The notes below the pieces were generated by a model, which ran no database searches, was not told where the DNA came from, and was given only the letters and a program-made list of their open reading frames with translations. A program made the translations under genes and the position numbers. Positions 1 through 12,900 of a DNA stretch of 64,000 bases are shown here, one piece after another. The number at the start of each line of letters is the position of its first letter. The first letter of the stretch is position 1. The stretch comes from Beroe forskalii (taxonomy: Eukaryota; Ctenophora; Nuda; Beroida; Beroidae), in NCBI GenBank assembly GCA_011033025.1, contig WFMF01000005.1, positions 1,302,001 through 1,366,000 of the forward strand, in the 5' to 3' direction.

Positions 1-2190
1 TAGGGACTATATAAACACGTTCCAACCGGTTTTGAGTCATTTTACGCAATTTTAAAATTTTCGATTTTGTGACGAAAAGGGCGTGGCCCGGCGTCCCCGA
101 AAGTCCAAAGTCGCCAAAAATTTGCACAAGTCATCTCCTCAATGCCCTCTACAACCCTGAACCGGTTTTGGAGTCATTTACCACCTTTAAACCCTTCAAA
201 ATCCCCGTTCTCATTTGGTTCTCATCATCCTTTCCATTTTGAAAATCTACTATGGAAAGGCCCCATTGTGGCCGTTCTGAGTGACCAATCGGGCCAAAAT
301 TGGTATGGACACTCCTAGGGACTATATAAACACGTTCCAACCGGTTTTGAGTCATTTTACGCAATTTTAAAATTTTCGATTTTGTGACGAAAGGGCGTGG
401 CCCGGCGTCCCCGAAAGTCCAAAGTCGCCAAAAATTTGCACAAGTCATCTCCTCAATGCCCTCTACAACCCTGAACCGGTTTTAAAGTCATTTACCACCT
501 TTAAACCCTTCAAAATCCCCGTTCTCATTTGGTTCTCATTTGGTTCTCATCCTTTCCATTTTGAAAATCTACTATGGAAAGGCCCCATTGTGGCCGTTCT
601 GAGTGACCAATCGGGCCAAAAATTGGTATGGACACTCCTAGGGACTATATAAACACGTTCCAACCGGTTTTGAGTCATTTTACGCAATTTTAAAATTTTC
701 GATTTTTGTGACGAAAAGGGCGTGGCCCGGCGTCCCCGAAAGTCCAAAGTCGCCAAAAATTTGCACAAGTCATCTCCTCAATGCCCTCTACAACCCTGAA
801 CCGGTTTTGGAGTCATTTACCACCTTTAAACCCTTCAAAATCCCCGTTCTCATTTGGTTCTCATTTGGTTCTCATTTGGTTCTCATCCTTTCCATTTTGA
901 AAATCTACTATGGAAAGGCCCCATTGTGGCCGTTCTGAGTGACCAATCGGGCCAAAAATTGGTATGGACACTCCTAGGGACTATATAAACACGTTCCAAC
1001 CGGTTTTGAGTCATTTTACGCAATTTTAAAATTTTCGATTTTTGTGACGAAAAGGGCGTGGCCCGGCGTCCCCGAAAGTCCAAAGTCGCCAAAAATTTGC
1101 ACAAGTCATCTCCTCAATGCCCTCTACAACCCTGAACCGGTTTTAAAGTCATTTAGCACCTTTAAACCCTTCAAAATCCCCGTTCTCATTTGGTTCTCAT
1201 TTGGTTCTCATCCTTTCCATTTTGAAAATCTACTATAGAAAGGGCCCCATTGTGGCCGTTCTGAGTGACCAATCGGGCCAAAAATTGGTATGGACACTCC
1301 TAGGGACTATATAAACACGTTCCAACCGGTTTTGAGTCATTTTACGCAATTTTAAAATTTTCGATTTTGTGACGAAAGGGCGTGGCCCGGCGTCCCCGAA
1401 AGTCCAAAGTCGCCAAAAATTTGCACAAGTCATCTCCTCAATGCCCTCTACAACCCTGAACCGGTTTTGGAGTCATTTACCACCTTTAAACCCTTCAAAA
1501 TCCCCGTTCTCATTTGGTTCTCATTTGGTTCTCATCCTTTCCATTTTGAAAATCTACTATGGAAAGGCCCCATTGTGGCCGTTCTGAGTGACCAATCGGG
1601 CCAAAAATTGGTATGGACACTCCTAGGGACTATATAAACACGTTCCAACCGGTTTTGAGTCATTTTACGCAATTTTAAAATTTTCGATTTTTGTGTCGAA
1701 AGGGCGTGGCCCGGCGTCCCCGAAAGTCCAAAGTCGCCAAAAATTTGCACAAGTCATCTCCTCAATGCCCTCTACAACCCTGAACCGGTTTTGGAGTCAT
1801 TTACCACCTTTAAACCCTTCAAAATCCCCGTTCTCATTTGGTTCTCATTTGGTTCTCATCCTTTCCATTTTGAAAATCTACTATGGAAAGGCCCCATTGT
1901 GGCCGTTCTGAGTGACCAATCGGGCCAAAAATTGGTATGGACACTCCTAGGGACTATATAAACACGTTCCAACCGGTTTTGAGTCATTTTACGCAATTTT
2001 AAAATTTTCGATTTTGTGACGAAAGGGCGTGGCCCGGCGTCCCCGAAAGTCCAAAGTCGCCAAAAATTTGCACAAGTCATCTCCTCAATGCCCTCTACAA
2101 CCCTGAACCGGTTTTAAAGTCATTTACCACCTTTTAACCCTTCAAAATCCCCGTTCTCATTTGGTTCTCATTTGGTTCTCATCCTTTCCA
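1..2190 (+). repeat. Satellite array, ~315-336 bp unit, seven copies
   Basis: Unit starts, taken at the motif TAGGGACTAT, fall near 1, 316, 639, 975, 1301, 1624 and 1948. Unit length varies mainly through an 11 bp sub-repeat (TTGGTTCTCAT) present one to three times per unit. Each unit holds two related halves: CCGGTTTTGAGTCATTT and CCGGTTTTGGAGTCATTT both occur once per unit. The array ends at about 2170-2211 in a tail of repeated CTTTCCA/CTTTCCAAAT words, and the same tail ends the forward array at 31125. Short open frames on both strands are by-products of the repeat. Confidence 0.95.
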
Positions 2191-2211
2191 CGACCTTTCC
2201 AAATCCTTTCC

Positions 2212-2828
2212 AAATACGAGGCGAAGCGAAGCTGAGCCGAGTGCTCTAAATCATATTTCTGCGGTGAGTCTGAGCCTCTAAAGTACTATAGTAGTCGAAC
2301 GGTGTACAAAAGACACACCCTGTACACAACAAGCACACATTACCTTATATGGTAATAATAGAAAATGCTTGTTAACACAAAACAAAAAAGCGCATAACTC
2401 AGCCGTTTTTGAGAAATTTTGATCAAACTTTCAGGATATTACGGGCAAGATATGACCAATACATTCCTGGAGTAGCTAACATTTCTGACCCTCAGAAATT
2501 GAGATATGACAGATAAACCGGTGTTTTGTTTTTAAAGTTACCGCTTAACAACTGGCTTTTCGGTCATAACTCCGCTTCTGGAGCTCAAAAATGAATCTAA
2601 ACTTCACTGAGATGTTGCTTTTATGAAGCTCTAAATATCCTGAAAGTTTCATCAAGTTTGCTCAAAAAACCTCGGAGATATGCACATTTTTGTATCGCAA
2701 AAGCAAGGTCGCGTAGATGTGTATTTAAATTGGTGTGTCATAACAAACACATGATATAAAGCGCGAGTAGAACACGACTCTACGCATATAGTACTACCCT
2801 TTAAATCGGTCAAAACTTGTCGTGAGAC
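2212..2828. other. Unassigned DNA between satellite and block A
   Basis: AT-rich sequence with no open frame, splice pattern or repeat that I recognise. Confidence 0.5.
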
Positions 2829-2970
2829 TACTATAACGATATGCAGTTGTCCTGATTACTTGAAAACAAGATTTCTACCGGAACAAAATGGTTCTGTTCA
2901 TATTTTAGTCCAACAGTCGTTTAAAATCAATAAAAGCAGCAATTGTGCTGCTATGGGAGCTATAACGTAC

Positions 2971-4470
2971 CATTAACTGTGTCACATAATGCAGCGATTC
3001 TCTCATAATCATTCAAATCAATCCCTGTGATTGCTCCATCTTCCGTTGTGGGCATCACGCTGCAAAGACCAGGTGGTTATGATGGTAGCGGAACTATTTT
3101 CAAGCCTCGCATATACGACTTGTAGAAATGACCCTAGAATAGCTGTTATCCTAATATGTCATTGTTCATGTAGAACCATTATTTGATATTTTTAGAGTTA
3201 TTTTGACTTTTCAGGCCACTAAAATATCGAAGAAAGCCAAAGTGACCCTAGAAAAGCATGAGCTAAAATATCATGGGCTACCTGCATCATTTCTCACTAA
3301 TCGGCACCTGCTGTTTTACGTACCACGGTATGTACCGACTAGTTGGGACTTGTACCACGGTATGTACCGACTAGTTGGGACTTGTACCACGGTATGTACC
3401 GACTAGTTGGGACATGTACCACGGTATGTACCGACTAGTTGGGACATGTACCACGGTATGTACCGACTAGTTGGGACATGTACCATGGTATGTACCGACT
3501 AGTTGGGACATGTACCATGGTATGTACCGACTAGTTGGGACATGTACCACGGTATGTACCGACTAGTTGGGACATGTACCACGGTATGTACCGACTAGTT
3601 GGGACATGTACCACGGTATGTACCAACTACGGTATGTACCGACTAGTTGGGACATGTACCATGGTATCTACCGACTAGTTGGGACATGTACCACGGTATG
3701 TACCGACTAGGTGGAATCTAAACATACTCTCATAGCCCTCATGTTCAAAGATTTTTTATAATCTTTGTCGATTTCATCAGATAAGATGAAATTTATTAAT
3801 TATAAATGGGGGTTTCATGGTAAATTTAGAGGATAAAATTCTTGGTCTAGTGACCAATAGGAAAATTTTTGTTCAAAAACGATTCGATTTTTGTCCATAG
3901 GCCCGGTTGAAAAAGGGCCGGTTAAAAAAAGGCCGGCTAAATAAAGGCCAATAAGGTAATCTGTTCATAGATGACGAAACTTGTGCCTGCGATTAACAAT
4001 ATTCGTTGTAGTGCCTATTTTACCTTGAGTCGATCAGCTTGACCATGTACCCTGGCTTAAGCTTGAGATAGGATACACCCACGGAAAAGTAAGTCCGTTG
4101 ACCACCAAACGTGTGATAGCTCCCAGCTTGACCTCCCTGAAAATTGATATAGTTTGGGCAGACTAGAAGAAACCAAAACTACGTGCTCAAAAATAAGACG
4201 AATTTAACAGTACATAGTGACCCATTCTCTTGAATTGCAGTTTGAACTGAATCAACGGATGTGTTTCTGTTTGGAAAGTGAAAAATGGAAATTTAACCAT
4301 GGAACCAACTTTGCCTGGGAAGAGGTTGCCATTTTGTATTGTCATCAGCACCAAGTAATCAAACCCGTCTCCCACCGTGCCCAATTTAAAGGAATCGTCA
4401 GGAGGGGGATTGTACGAAAAGGCTGTTGCTGGTCTCGGAACTAATTCGTAGCCAACATCACCGACTTCCC
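2971..4470 (-). CDS. Kringle-domain gene, upstream exons (copy in block A)
   Basis: Three antisense exons have matching phases: 4310-4470 (enters phase 1, leaves phase 0; contains GDVGYELVPRPATAFS; its donor is a weak GTTGGT), 4024-4136 (phase 0 to 2; contains GGQAGSYHTFGGQ) and 2971-3059 (phase 2 to 1; contains GIDLNDYERIAALCDTVN). The last exon leaves one base, G, which joins perfectly to the kringle exon that begins at 17562. I do not recognise the domain upstream of the kringle. The gene lies antisense inside a polycystin-like intron. Further 5' exons were not found. Confidence 0.65.
3310..3715. repeat. 32 bp minisatellite, about 12 copies
   Basis: Tandem copies of a unit containing CCACGGTATGTACCGACTAG followed by TTGGGACATGTA. 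About six copies occur in block A' (18700-18890). The motif is palindrome-rich. A diverged form lies in the core of the foldback at 31150-31445. Unlike five other arrays here, it does not touch an exon edge that I can see. Confidence 0.9.
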
Positions 4471-4529
4471 CTGGAATGTATTGATTACCAAAATTTATAT
4501 AGTTGTAAGTGACATGCCTGGACATACAT

Positions 4530-4629
4530 CAATGGAAGGATCTGTCGAAAGAACGCGCAGATTTCAACAAAATGAAAGGCAAATTGCGTGCACTGTAATA
4601 AATTGCGCGTTCTTTCGACGGATCCATTG
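4530..4629. repeat. Short foldback element
   Basis: Inverted arms GTCGAAAGAACGCGCA (from ~4544) and TGCGCGTTCTTTCGAC (from ~4604), with outer GGATC/GATCC pairing, enclose ~45 bp. This would form a stable hairpin and looks like a small MITE remnant. Confidence 0.6.
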
Positions 4630-6240
4630 GTCGATGCATGTGCACACACACACATACGCATTTGTCTATTTGTGTTGTGGGGGTGTGGGTAGTTGCACTG
4701 TTTGATGGAATTGCACCACAACACCTGATGTAAATAGTAAACAGAGGTGTTAAAATGTATTATTCCGAGGCCGATGTTGGTGTTTCATTCGACTTGAATC
4801 TTCAAGACTCTTTATTCCTTTTGATCCTAACAATATATTAAAATTCACTTTTAATTTCAAGACCTCATGAAACAAATTTTGGCTAGTTTCAAAAGATTTC
4901 AATGTTCTTTTTTCATGTTTAATTCAAGCTCAAGTCCGTATCCCCTATCAAATATCGTCCTAATAGTTGATAGATCGGATAAACCATAATAGCTACAGTT
5001 GTAAAATCTAATTCTTATTCTTACCGCTCGCTGAATCAGAAGTAAAAACTGTTAACAGCACGACGTAGCCAACTGCATTCATACCTAAAACTAATTGATA
5101 AATCAGTGAAGTTACTCGGAAATTGAAGGAGAAAAGGTTGCAAATGGCCCTTATAACATTGCAAAGAATTGGTGCACACTGCATCTATATTGAAACAGAT
5201 TCCTGGTCAAATTCTAACTAGTAACGGATAGAGATGATAAATCAGCGTTTGCATCGCTTTAGGTACCGTTTAAAAATCTAATCGATGTATTCTGTGAGAT
5301 AAGCAGATAGACATTCTCATTCAAATCACTCTAATTAAACTTTTCTCCTTGTCTCCTTTAGCGACCTCCATACTCTCAGTGTTATGATATTAGGGTTCGT
5401 GTCCCTAGTGCTATTTTCTCGGCGGAGAGAAACTGCGTGGCAATTGCACGACAGGTGTGGATCATGGAGCCTTCAGAGGTACCCAGGCATTGTGCTTAAC
5501 TGCTCAATGACAACCTGTCTCCTGGTTGGTAAAAGGGTCGCTATCCCCATGCTACACCTAACCTACTTAAAATTCGCTGTTAGTGAAAAGGCGGAGTTAA
5601 TGACTACAGAGCAAGTTGTATTATTAAGATCTTACACAATCCAGATCTTACACCATCCGGAACTGCCCTCATATAAAACTATGAAAGGATTTGGTTATGG
5701 TATACTATGTCACTTTAATGTGACACACGAGCTGATTGTTATGGTATGGTGATGAATTGATGAGGATAGATACACGGATTACATCAAGATACTTCATAGT
5801 ATGATGCCATGATTGTGCAACGAATGAAACTATTGAAAACTGCAAAATGATTCTATTTATTCCCTTCGTACTTGTGACTGGTTACTTAGGCTGCACCTCG
5901 CCTAAGTAAGCCTGGCTTACTGACATCAGCCAAGCAGTCTGAATGAGCGTCAATAGGTATTAGCATGTCATGAGTATGCAAAGGAACGATCCCCGTGTAA
6001 AATTTACCATAAAAGAACAAATCGTTAGGAACTATCCTCATAGAGCAGATCAGGGAACCATCCGAACTCAGTGAGAGACAATGTCAGGTCTGAAGCTCAG
6101 TGAATGCCCTGAATTTTTGCATTATTAGGCATGGGTAAACGGCCCACCGAGTTTTAAGCAGACTAAGCAGATGTGGATAGTGATTACGCAAAAAATGGAG
6201 CAAGAGAATTATTCATCCTAAACGATAGATGGGTTATGCT
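4630..6240. other. Intronic DNA of block A, no gene recognised
   Basis: A 122-codon open frame at 5384-5752 (+) has no family signature that I recognise and no convincing splice partners. Nothing else is supported. Confidence 0.45.
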
Positions 6241-6246
6241 GGTGTC

Positions 6247-6785
6247 TACAAACTAATACCACTCGTCAGTCACAGGACGGACGCTGGTTGGAGTGAGTCT
6301 ACAAACTAATACCACACTAATTCACAGGACGGACGCTGGTTGAGTCTACAAACTAATACCACACTAATTCACAGGACGGACGCTGGTTGGAGTGAGTCTA
6401 CAAACTAATACCACACTTAACAGGATTGACGCTGGTTGGAGGGAGTCTACAAACTAATACCACACTTCACAGGACGGACGGTGGTTGGAGTGAGTCTACA
6501 AACTAATACCACACTTCACAGGACGGACGCTGGTTGGAGTGAGTCTACAAACTAATACCACACTTCACAGGACGGACGCTGGTTGGAGTGAGTCTACAAA
6601 CTAATACCACACTTCACAGGACGGACGCTGGTTGGAGTGAGTCTACAAACTAATACCACACTTAACAGGACGGACGCTGGTTGGAGTGAGTCTACAAACT
6701 TATACCACACTAATTCACAGAACGGACGCTGGTTGGAGTGAGTCTAATACCACACCAATTCACAGGACGGACGCTGGTTGGAGTG
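6247..6785 (+). repeat. 49 bp minisatellite copying the GPS-exon acceptor
   Basis: About 12 copies of a 49 bp unit: CTACAAACTAATACCACACT, then TCACAG, then GACGGACGCTGGTTGGAGTG. The real GPS exon starts at 6766 with the same TCACAG|GACGGACGCTGGTTGGAGTGA. Each unit therefore repeats a 3' splice site plus the first ~21 exon bases. Using any upstream copy would add an in-frame TAA within the unit. A degraded version lies at 21150-21560. Confidence 0.9.
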
Positions 6786-6921
6786 ACGAGGGTTGCTCGA
6801 GCAGCGCAGAGAGCAGCCCCACTGAAGCAGTGTGCAAATGCTCCCACCTTACGCTCTTCGCTTCCAAACACTTCACTACCCCCAACAAACTAGACATTGG
6901 CTCTATCATCACCACCCGAAG
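6766..6921 (+). CDS. Polycystin-1-like exon: GPS cleavage motif
   Basis: Enters in phase 2 and leaves in phase 2. It encodes TDAGWSDEGCSSS, then VCKCSHLTLFASKHFTTPN: the Cys-rich GPS core, with a HLT-type cleavage tripeptide followed by the Phe-rich tethered strand usual in polycystins. The acceptor TTCACAG is the last of 12 tandem copies. Confidence 0.9.
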
Positions 6922-9900
6922 GTAGGCAGTTTGTATTCCTGAGTTATTGAACCCTTTTCAACAGCCAGTTGTTATTGAGTAATGATCTAATAAAGTAATA
7001 AGCTAATACATTCATAGAAAGCATAAAGTTGGTCGCCTAATAACTCGGCAAATTACTCCATCGGGCGTTCACGCCCCGTGCGATCTGCATATTTCCTATC
7101 ACAGTTTAGTCTCTTCTCCCTCCTTCTTCAATCCTTGTAGTATGAAACTGGTATGCAGTACTTTGATATGTTCGTACATTACCAATGATAATATATTCAT
7201 ACACCCTTAATCTTTATAGACTTTGGATTGACTCAGGGAGTCACCACTCACTACGCTCTCTTCTCCCAGGCTACAGGACGGTCACGTGATCCTGACCCTG
7301 ACCTGTGTCTTGCTATTCGTGTACCTGGTCGCTCTCACCATCTTCGTAAAGTTAGACATCCTCCGGGGCTCCAGCTCCAGTGTCATCTACCTCGAGGATA
7401 ACTATGCCAGGTTCGTGTTCAACGTCGATACTACAAGCAGGAACTAGCTGAATCAAGCCGAAACAACCAGAACGATGTTATGTCAAACATTTTCAATTTT
7501 GCTCAGCTGTTTCAGCTGTTTCAGCTGTTTCAGTTTGACAGGAAGTGAGATTTTATCGATTTATCTCTACCGTTAGTCTGTTTCAGGGACAGACAAGGAT
7601 ACCTTGTGAGGATTGTTACAGGATCCCAACCAAATGCTGGAACAACTGCAAGAGTAAGATATCTCGGAATGATCTTATCAATGTTGCTTATAAATCATAT
7701 TTCAGTGACTAGTATTTTGTCTGTCGATGAAAAGGGTGTGTGGCTGGACCAGTCGTGTGCATTAAAAGGGGCGTTCATAAGCTACCAGTTCCATGTGCAT
7801 TCTGTGTCCACACCCTTCACCCATCCTAAACTCGCATACAGCTGTACGGGAACACACCAAACCATCAGCTGATTAACCCCGTGCACGCAGGTAAACATCA
7901 AGCTGTACGGTAAGCAGCGAGAAAGTCCTGCTCGTCTGCTGTCCGCACAGCGGCCGCTCTTCGCCAACAAGTCCCGGGAGTCCTTCGTGCTCAAGTTCCC
8001 AACGAGTCTGGGCAAGATCCACCACATCCACATCTGGCACGACAACTCGGGGAAAGATCCGAGCTGGTTCCTGGAGAATGTCACCATCACCGACATCAAC
8101 TCCAATAGGACGAGGTGAAGAGGAGGAGGAGGGGGTTTAAAAGTGAGCTCGACAGCTTTTTTGGGTGTTTTTGAAGGAACAAATTGCTGCAATAACAATC
8201 TATGTTATGACCATTTGTTCCTCTCTAACCCTTTGTGCAGGTATTTCCCGTGTCACGAGTGGCTGGCTGTAGAGGAGGGAGATGGGAGTGTGGAGAAAAT
8301 GATACCCTGTTCTAAATCCCCTTACAAAACAAGGTTTTTGATACGTCTTTTTAAAATCCTCGCACTGAACGTAAAGGAAAGCCGTTTTTTATTATCGAGC
8401 TGGAAGTGATTTAACTTCTGATTTTATTTCTGAGACTGAGTAATTCCTGTCAGGTGGGATGCGTTTATCAGCAACGCCTCCTTCGCAGAACATCACCTTT
8501 GGGGCAGCCTCTTCAAGGACCACACCTACGCCAACTTCAGCAAGCCCCAGCGGCTCACTGTGGGATTTACATTCCTCTTCGTTTCCATGGCAACCAACGT
8601 TGCTTTCTGGCAACCTGCCCTCGATACGGTAACTTTTTGTTTATTCTGGGAGCATCTGTTTAGACTTTCACTGAGTTTACGACATTTGACTCTTTGAATA
8701 CCCTTGATGAACTGCTGAAACAGCTTCACATACCAATAATTGATAACATATCTCCTTTCAGACGTTCACGTTCACCATCTTCAACATCGGAAGTGAGGTG
8801 ATGTCGCAAGGTCTGGTGAGTAGTCTGCTCGTGTTGCCCTTCATCATCGGAGTTATCGTGCTCTTCAGACGCAGCCAGACTCGGATGCCCCTCCTTGTGT
8901 ACCCGGACTCTACCAAAGTCCTGTCTCAGACATCTGTCCAGGAGTCTCCCACAGGTAAATCAGGGGATTGATCAGGGGATCGAAGGAAGTGATTTGGAGG
9001 AAGTTGCATTGAAGATCATACGAAGAACCCAGCATGAGCATTGAGGAATGGAGGGCATTGATTTTGAAAGAAAATAAGACTCCGTGCTAATCTCACATCC
9101 CTCCCCACAGGTACCAACCAGGCAAGGGATACCGCTCCTGCCCCTCATCCCGTGAACCCCGAGAACCCAACCTCCCAGTTCCTCTGCGAGGGGGGCCTGG
9201 CTCTTCCCTGGTGGTGCTCCATCGTAGCCTGGGTTAGTAGCACAGGATGGACTTGTAAAAATTCAACTGCCCAGTGCCCATAAAATTGGGATAAAATGAG
9301 CTTCTGATAAACTTATTAGTAGTTCATCTAAGTGCATGATATTGTCAAATTCCATGAAAATCGGACTATGAGAAGTTTAGAAACCTATGCGTCTCAGGTC
9401 CTGTGCTTCCTGGCCATGATCTGCTCCGTGGTGCTGACCACGCTGTACGGTATCCAGTTCGGGAACAACAAGTCCCTGCAGTGGCTCGCTTCTCTGGGCG
9501 TGTCTCTCTTAGAGAGCCTCTTCATCTCACAACCCTTCATCGTGAGTGTATTATTTATATTTTATCCTGGATGTCGTGTAGTTGAAATTCTGCTTAGAAG
9601 TAAGACTATAAATTGAATATTGTTTCTAGCCTGGTGCTCATTATTTTGTGTTCTCCAGGTTCTAGGCTGTGGAATTTACGCGACTCTAACTTTCGGTAAA
9701 AGGAAGAAAGACAGGTCGCTATCCAAGAAAGACACCATGACCCTGAATTACATGTTGCCTAGAAACTTCACTACCAAGGCCTATGAAGGACTGGCCAGAC
9801 TCAAAGCTTTCAGGTACCAATAACTCAATATCTAGTGCTATTCATTCATTGAATATATCATATTGGTTGATCTAACTAGAAGTTGCAATCCGTACTACGA

Positions 9901-12900
9901 AGTACGGAGAGGCAATTAGAATACACCTCTGACCGCAGGATTCGGTCCAAGACTCGAAAAAACTGCCAACCCAAAAATACAGTTTGCTATTTCTATCCCA
10001 CCCCCCAGGTTTCGTTCTACCAAGCCACCGCCCCACAAGTCAACCATCCTATCACACCCCACCCCTCAGGTTTCGTTCTACCAAGCCACCACCCCACAAG
10101 TCTACCATCCTATCACACCCCACCCCCCAGGTTTCGTTCTACCAAGCCACCGCCCCAAAAGTCTATCACACCCCACCCCCCAGGTTTCGGTCTACCAAGC
10201 CACCACCCCACAAGTCTACCATCACACCCCACCCCCCAGGTTTCGTTCTACCAAGCCGCCACCCCACAAGTATACCATCCTATCACACCCCACCCCCCAG
10301 GTTTCGTTCTACCAAGCCACCACCCCACAAGTATACCATCCTATCACACCCCACCCCTCAGGTTTCGTTCTACCAAGCCACCACCCCACAAGTCTACCAT
10401 CCTATCCCATCCACCCCTCAGGTTTCGGTCTACCAAGCCACCACCCCACAAGTCAACCATCCTATCCCATCCACCCCTCAGGTTTCGGTCTACCAAGCCA
10501 CCACCCCACAAGTCTACTATCCCATCACACCCCACCCCTCAGGTTTCGGTCTACCAAGCCACCACCCCACAAGTCTACCATCCTATCACACCCCACCCCT
10601 CAGGTTTCGGTCTACCAAGCCACCGCCCCACAAGTCTACTATCCTATCCCACCCCACCCCTCAGGTTTCGGTCTACCAAGCCACCGCCCCACAAGTCTAC
10701 TATCCTATCACACCCTAAGATGAGAAGTACGTATGATACCGGGCCACAAGTACGTACTAGTACGGACCATTTGAAAAGTACGTACCCGTACCAGGCGTAC
10801 GATTGAACAATATTTCTTGAAAATCAAAATTTATTGTGGAGGTTCGATCATTATTGTTACACACATTTGTACTTGAATCATGCCCTAAAACGCTTCAGCA
10901 GAGTTCTAGAATTTGCCTCATATATTCTTTGTGCCACATGCTCCGTCTTTTCCCCCGTTTAGCAATATTATTCATGAATTTATCTATACGTACTTTTCTC
11001 CAGGATTTAAAAAGTACGTACTAGTACGGTTCATTTAAAAGTACGTACCGTACGTACTTCTCATCTTAGATCACACCCCACCCCCCAGGTTTCGTTCTAC
11101 CAAGCCACCGCCCCACAAGTCTACTATCCTATCACACCCCACCCCCCAGGTTTCGTTCTACCAAGCCACCACCCCACAAGTCTACTATCCTATCCCACCC
11201 CACCCCCAGGTTTCGTTCTACCAAGCCACCGCCCCACAAGTCTACCATCCTATCCCACCCCACCCCCCAGGTTTCGTTCTACCAAGCCACCGCCCCACAA
11301 GTCTACTATCCTATCACACTCCACCCCCCAGGTTTCGTTCTACCAAGCCACCGCCCCACAAGTCTACCATCCTATCACACTCCACCCCCCAGGTTTCGTT
11401 CTACCAAGCCACCACCCCACAAGTCTACCATCCTATCCCACCCCTCAGGTTTCGTTCTACCAAGCCGCCACCCCACAAGTCTACCATCCTATCACACCCC
11501 ACCCCCCAGGTTTCGTTCTACCAAGCCACCGCCCCACAAGTCTATTATCCCATCTCCATCACACACACACCCACCCCTCAGGTTTCGGTCCACCAAGCCA
11601 CCACCCCACAAGTCTACTATCCTATCCCACCCCACCCCCAGGTTTCGTTCTACCAAGCCACCACCCCACAAGTCTACTATCCTATCACACTCCACCCCCC
11701 AGGTTTCGTTCTACCACCCCACCACCCCACAAGTCAACCATCCTATCCCACCCCACCCCTCAGGTTTCGTTCTACCAAGCCACCACCCCACAAGTCTACC
11801 ATCCTATCCCACCCCCCAGGTTTCGGTCCACCAAGCCACCGCCCCACAAGTCTACTATCCTATCCCACCCCACCCCCCAGGTTTCGGTCTACCAAGCCAC
11901 CGCCCCACAAGTCTACTATCCTATCCCACCCCACCCCTCAGGTTTCGGTCTACTGCCACCGCCCCACAAGTCTACTATCCTATCCCACCCCACCCCTCAG
12001 GTTTCGTTCTACCAAGCCACCACCCCACAAGTCTACAATCCTACCCCACCCCCCAGGTTTCGTTCTACCAAGCCTCCACCCCACAAGTCTACCATCACAC
12101 CCCACCCCCCAGGTTTAGGTCTACCAAGCCACCACCCCACAAGTCTACAATCCTACCCCACCCCTCAGGTTTCGTTCTACCAAGCCACCGCCCCACAAGT
12201 CTACCATCACACCCCACCCCCCAGGTTTCGTTCTACCAAGCCTCCACCCCACAAGTCTACTATCCTATCACACCCCACCCCTCAGGTTTCTGTTCCTACC
12301 AAGCCACCACCCCACAAGTCTACCATCCTACCCCCACCCCCCCAGGTTTCTGTTCTACCAAGCCTCCACCCCACAAGTCTACCATCACACCCCACCCCCC
12401 AGGTTTAGGTCTACCAAGCCACCACCCCACAAGTCTACAATCCTACCCCACCCCTCAGGTTTCGTTCTACCAAGCCACCGCCCCACAAGTCTACCATCAC
12501 ACCCAACCCCCCAGGTTTAGGTCTACCAAGCCACCACCCCACAAGTCTACAATCCTACCCCACCCCTCAGGTTTCGTTCTACCAAGCCGCCACCCCACAA
12601 GTCTACCATCCTATCACACCCCACCCCCCAGGTTTCGGTCTACCAAGCCACAACCCCCCCCAAGTCTACCATCACTCCCCACCCCCCAGGTTTCGGTCTA
12701 CCAAGCCGCCACCCCACAAGTCTACAATCCTATCACACCCCACCCCTCAGGTTTCGTTCTACCAAGCCTCCACCCCACAAGTCTACTATCCTATATCTCT
12801 ATCACACCCCACCCCTCAGGTTTCGGTCTACCAAGCCACCACCCCACAAGTCTACCATCCTATATCTCCATCACATCCCACCCCCCAGGTTTCGTTCTAC

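Larger units (their letters stand above)
2829..6790. repeat. Duplicated block A (partner of 18209-21560)
   Basis: From about 2829 the sequence matches 18209 onward in the same order: antisense kringle-gene exon, 32 bp minisatellite, further antisense exons, and the 49 bp array in front of the GPS exon. Block A is the cleaner copy. It runs directly into the GPS exon at 6766, while block A' never reaches one. Confidence 0.85.

Noticed and set aside
1..2190. Many 60-99 codon frames with shared peptides on both strands
   Set aside because: They repeat with the satellite unit, start at different points and lack splice or coding bias. The same holds for 25100-31125.
5384..5752. 122-codon frame in block A
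   Set aside because: No family signal or splice partners, and polycystin phases already join across this intron without it.
9883..10806. 307-codon Pro-rich frame as a stand-alone gene
   Set aside because: It begins in intron sequence, is repeat-derived and is cut by a MITE. It is discussed only as a possible splice extension.
10344..11695. Gly/Trp-rich antisense frames (VDLWGGGLV)
   Set aside because: Reverse strand of the polycystin acceptor array.
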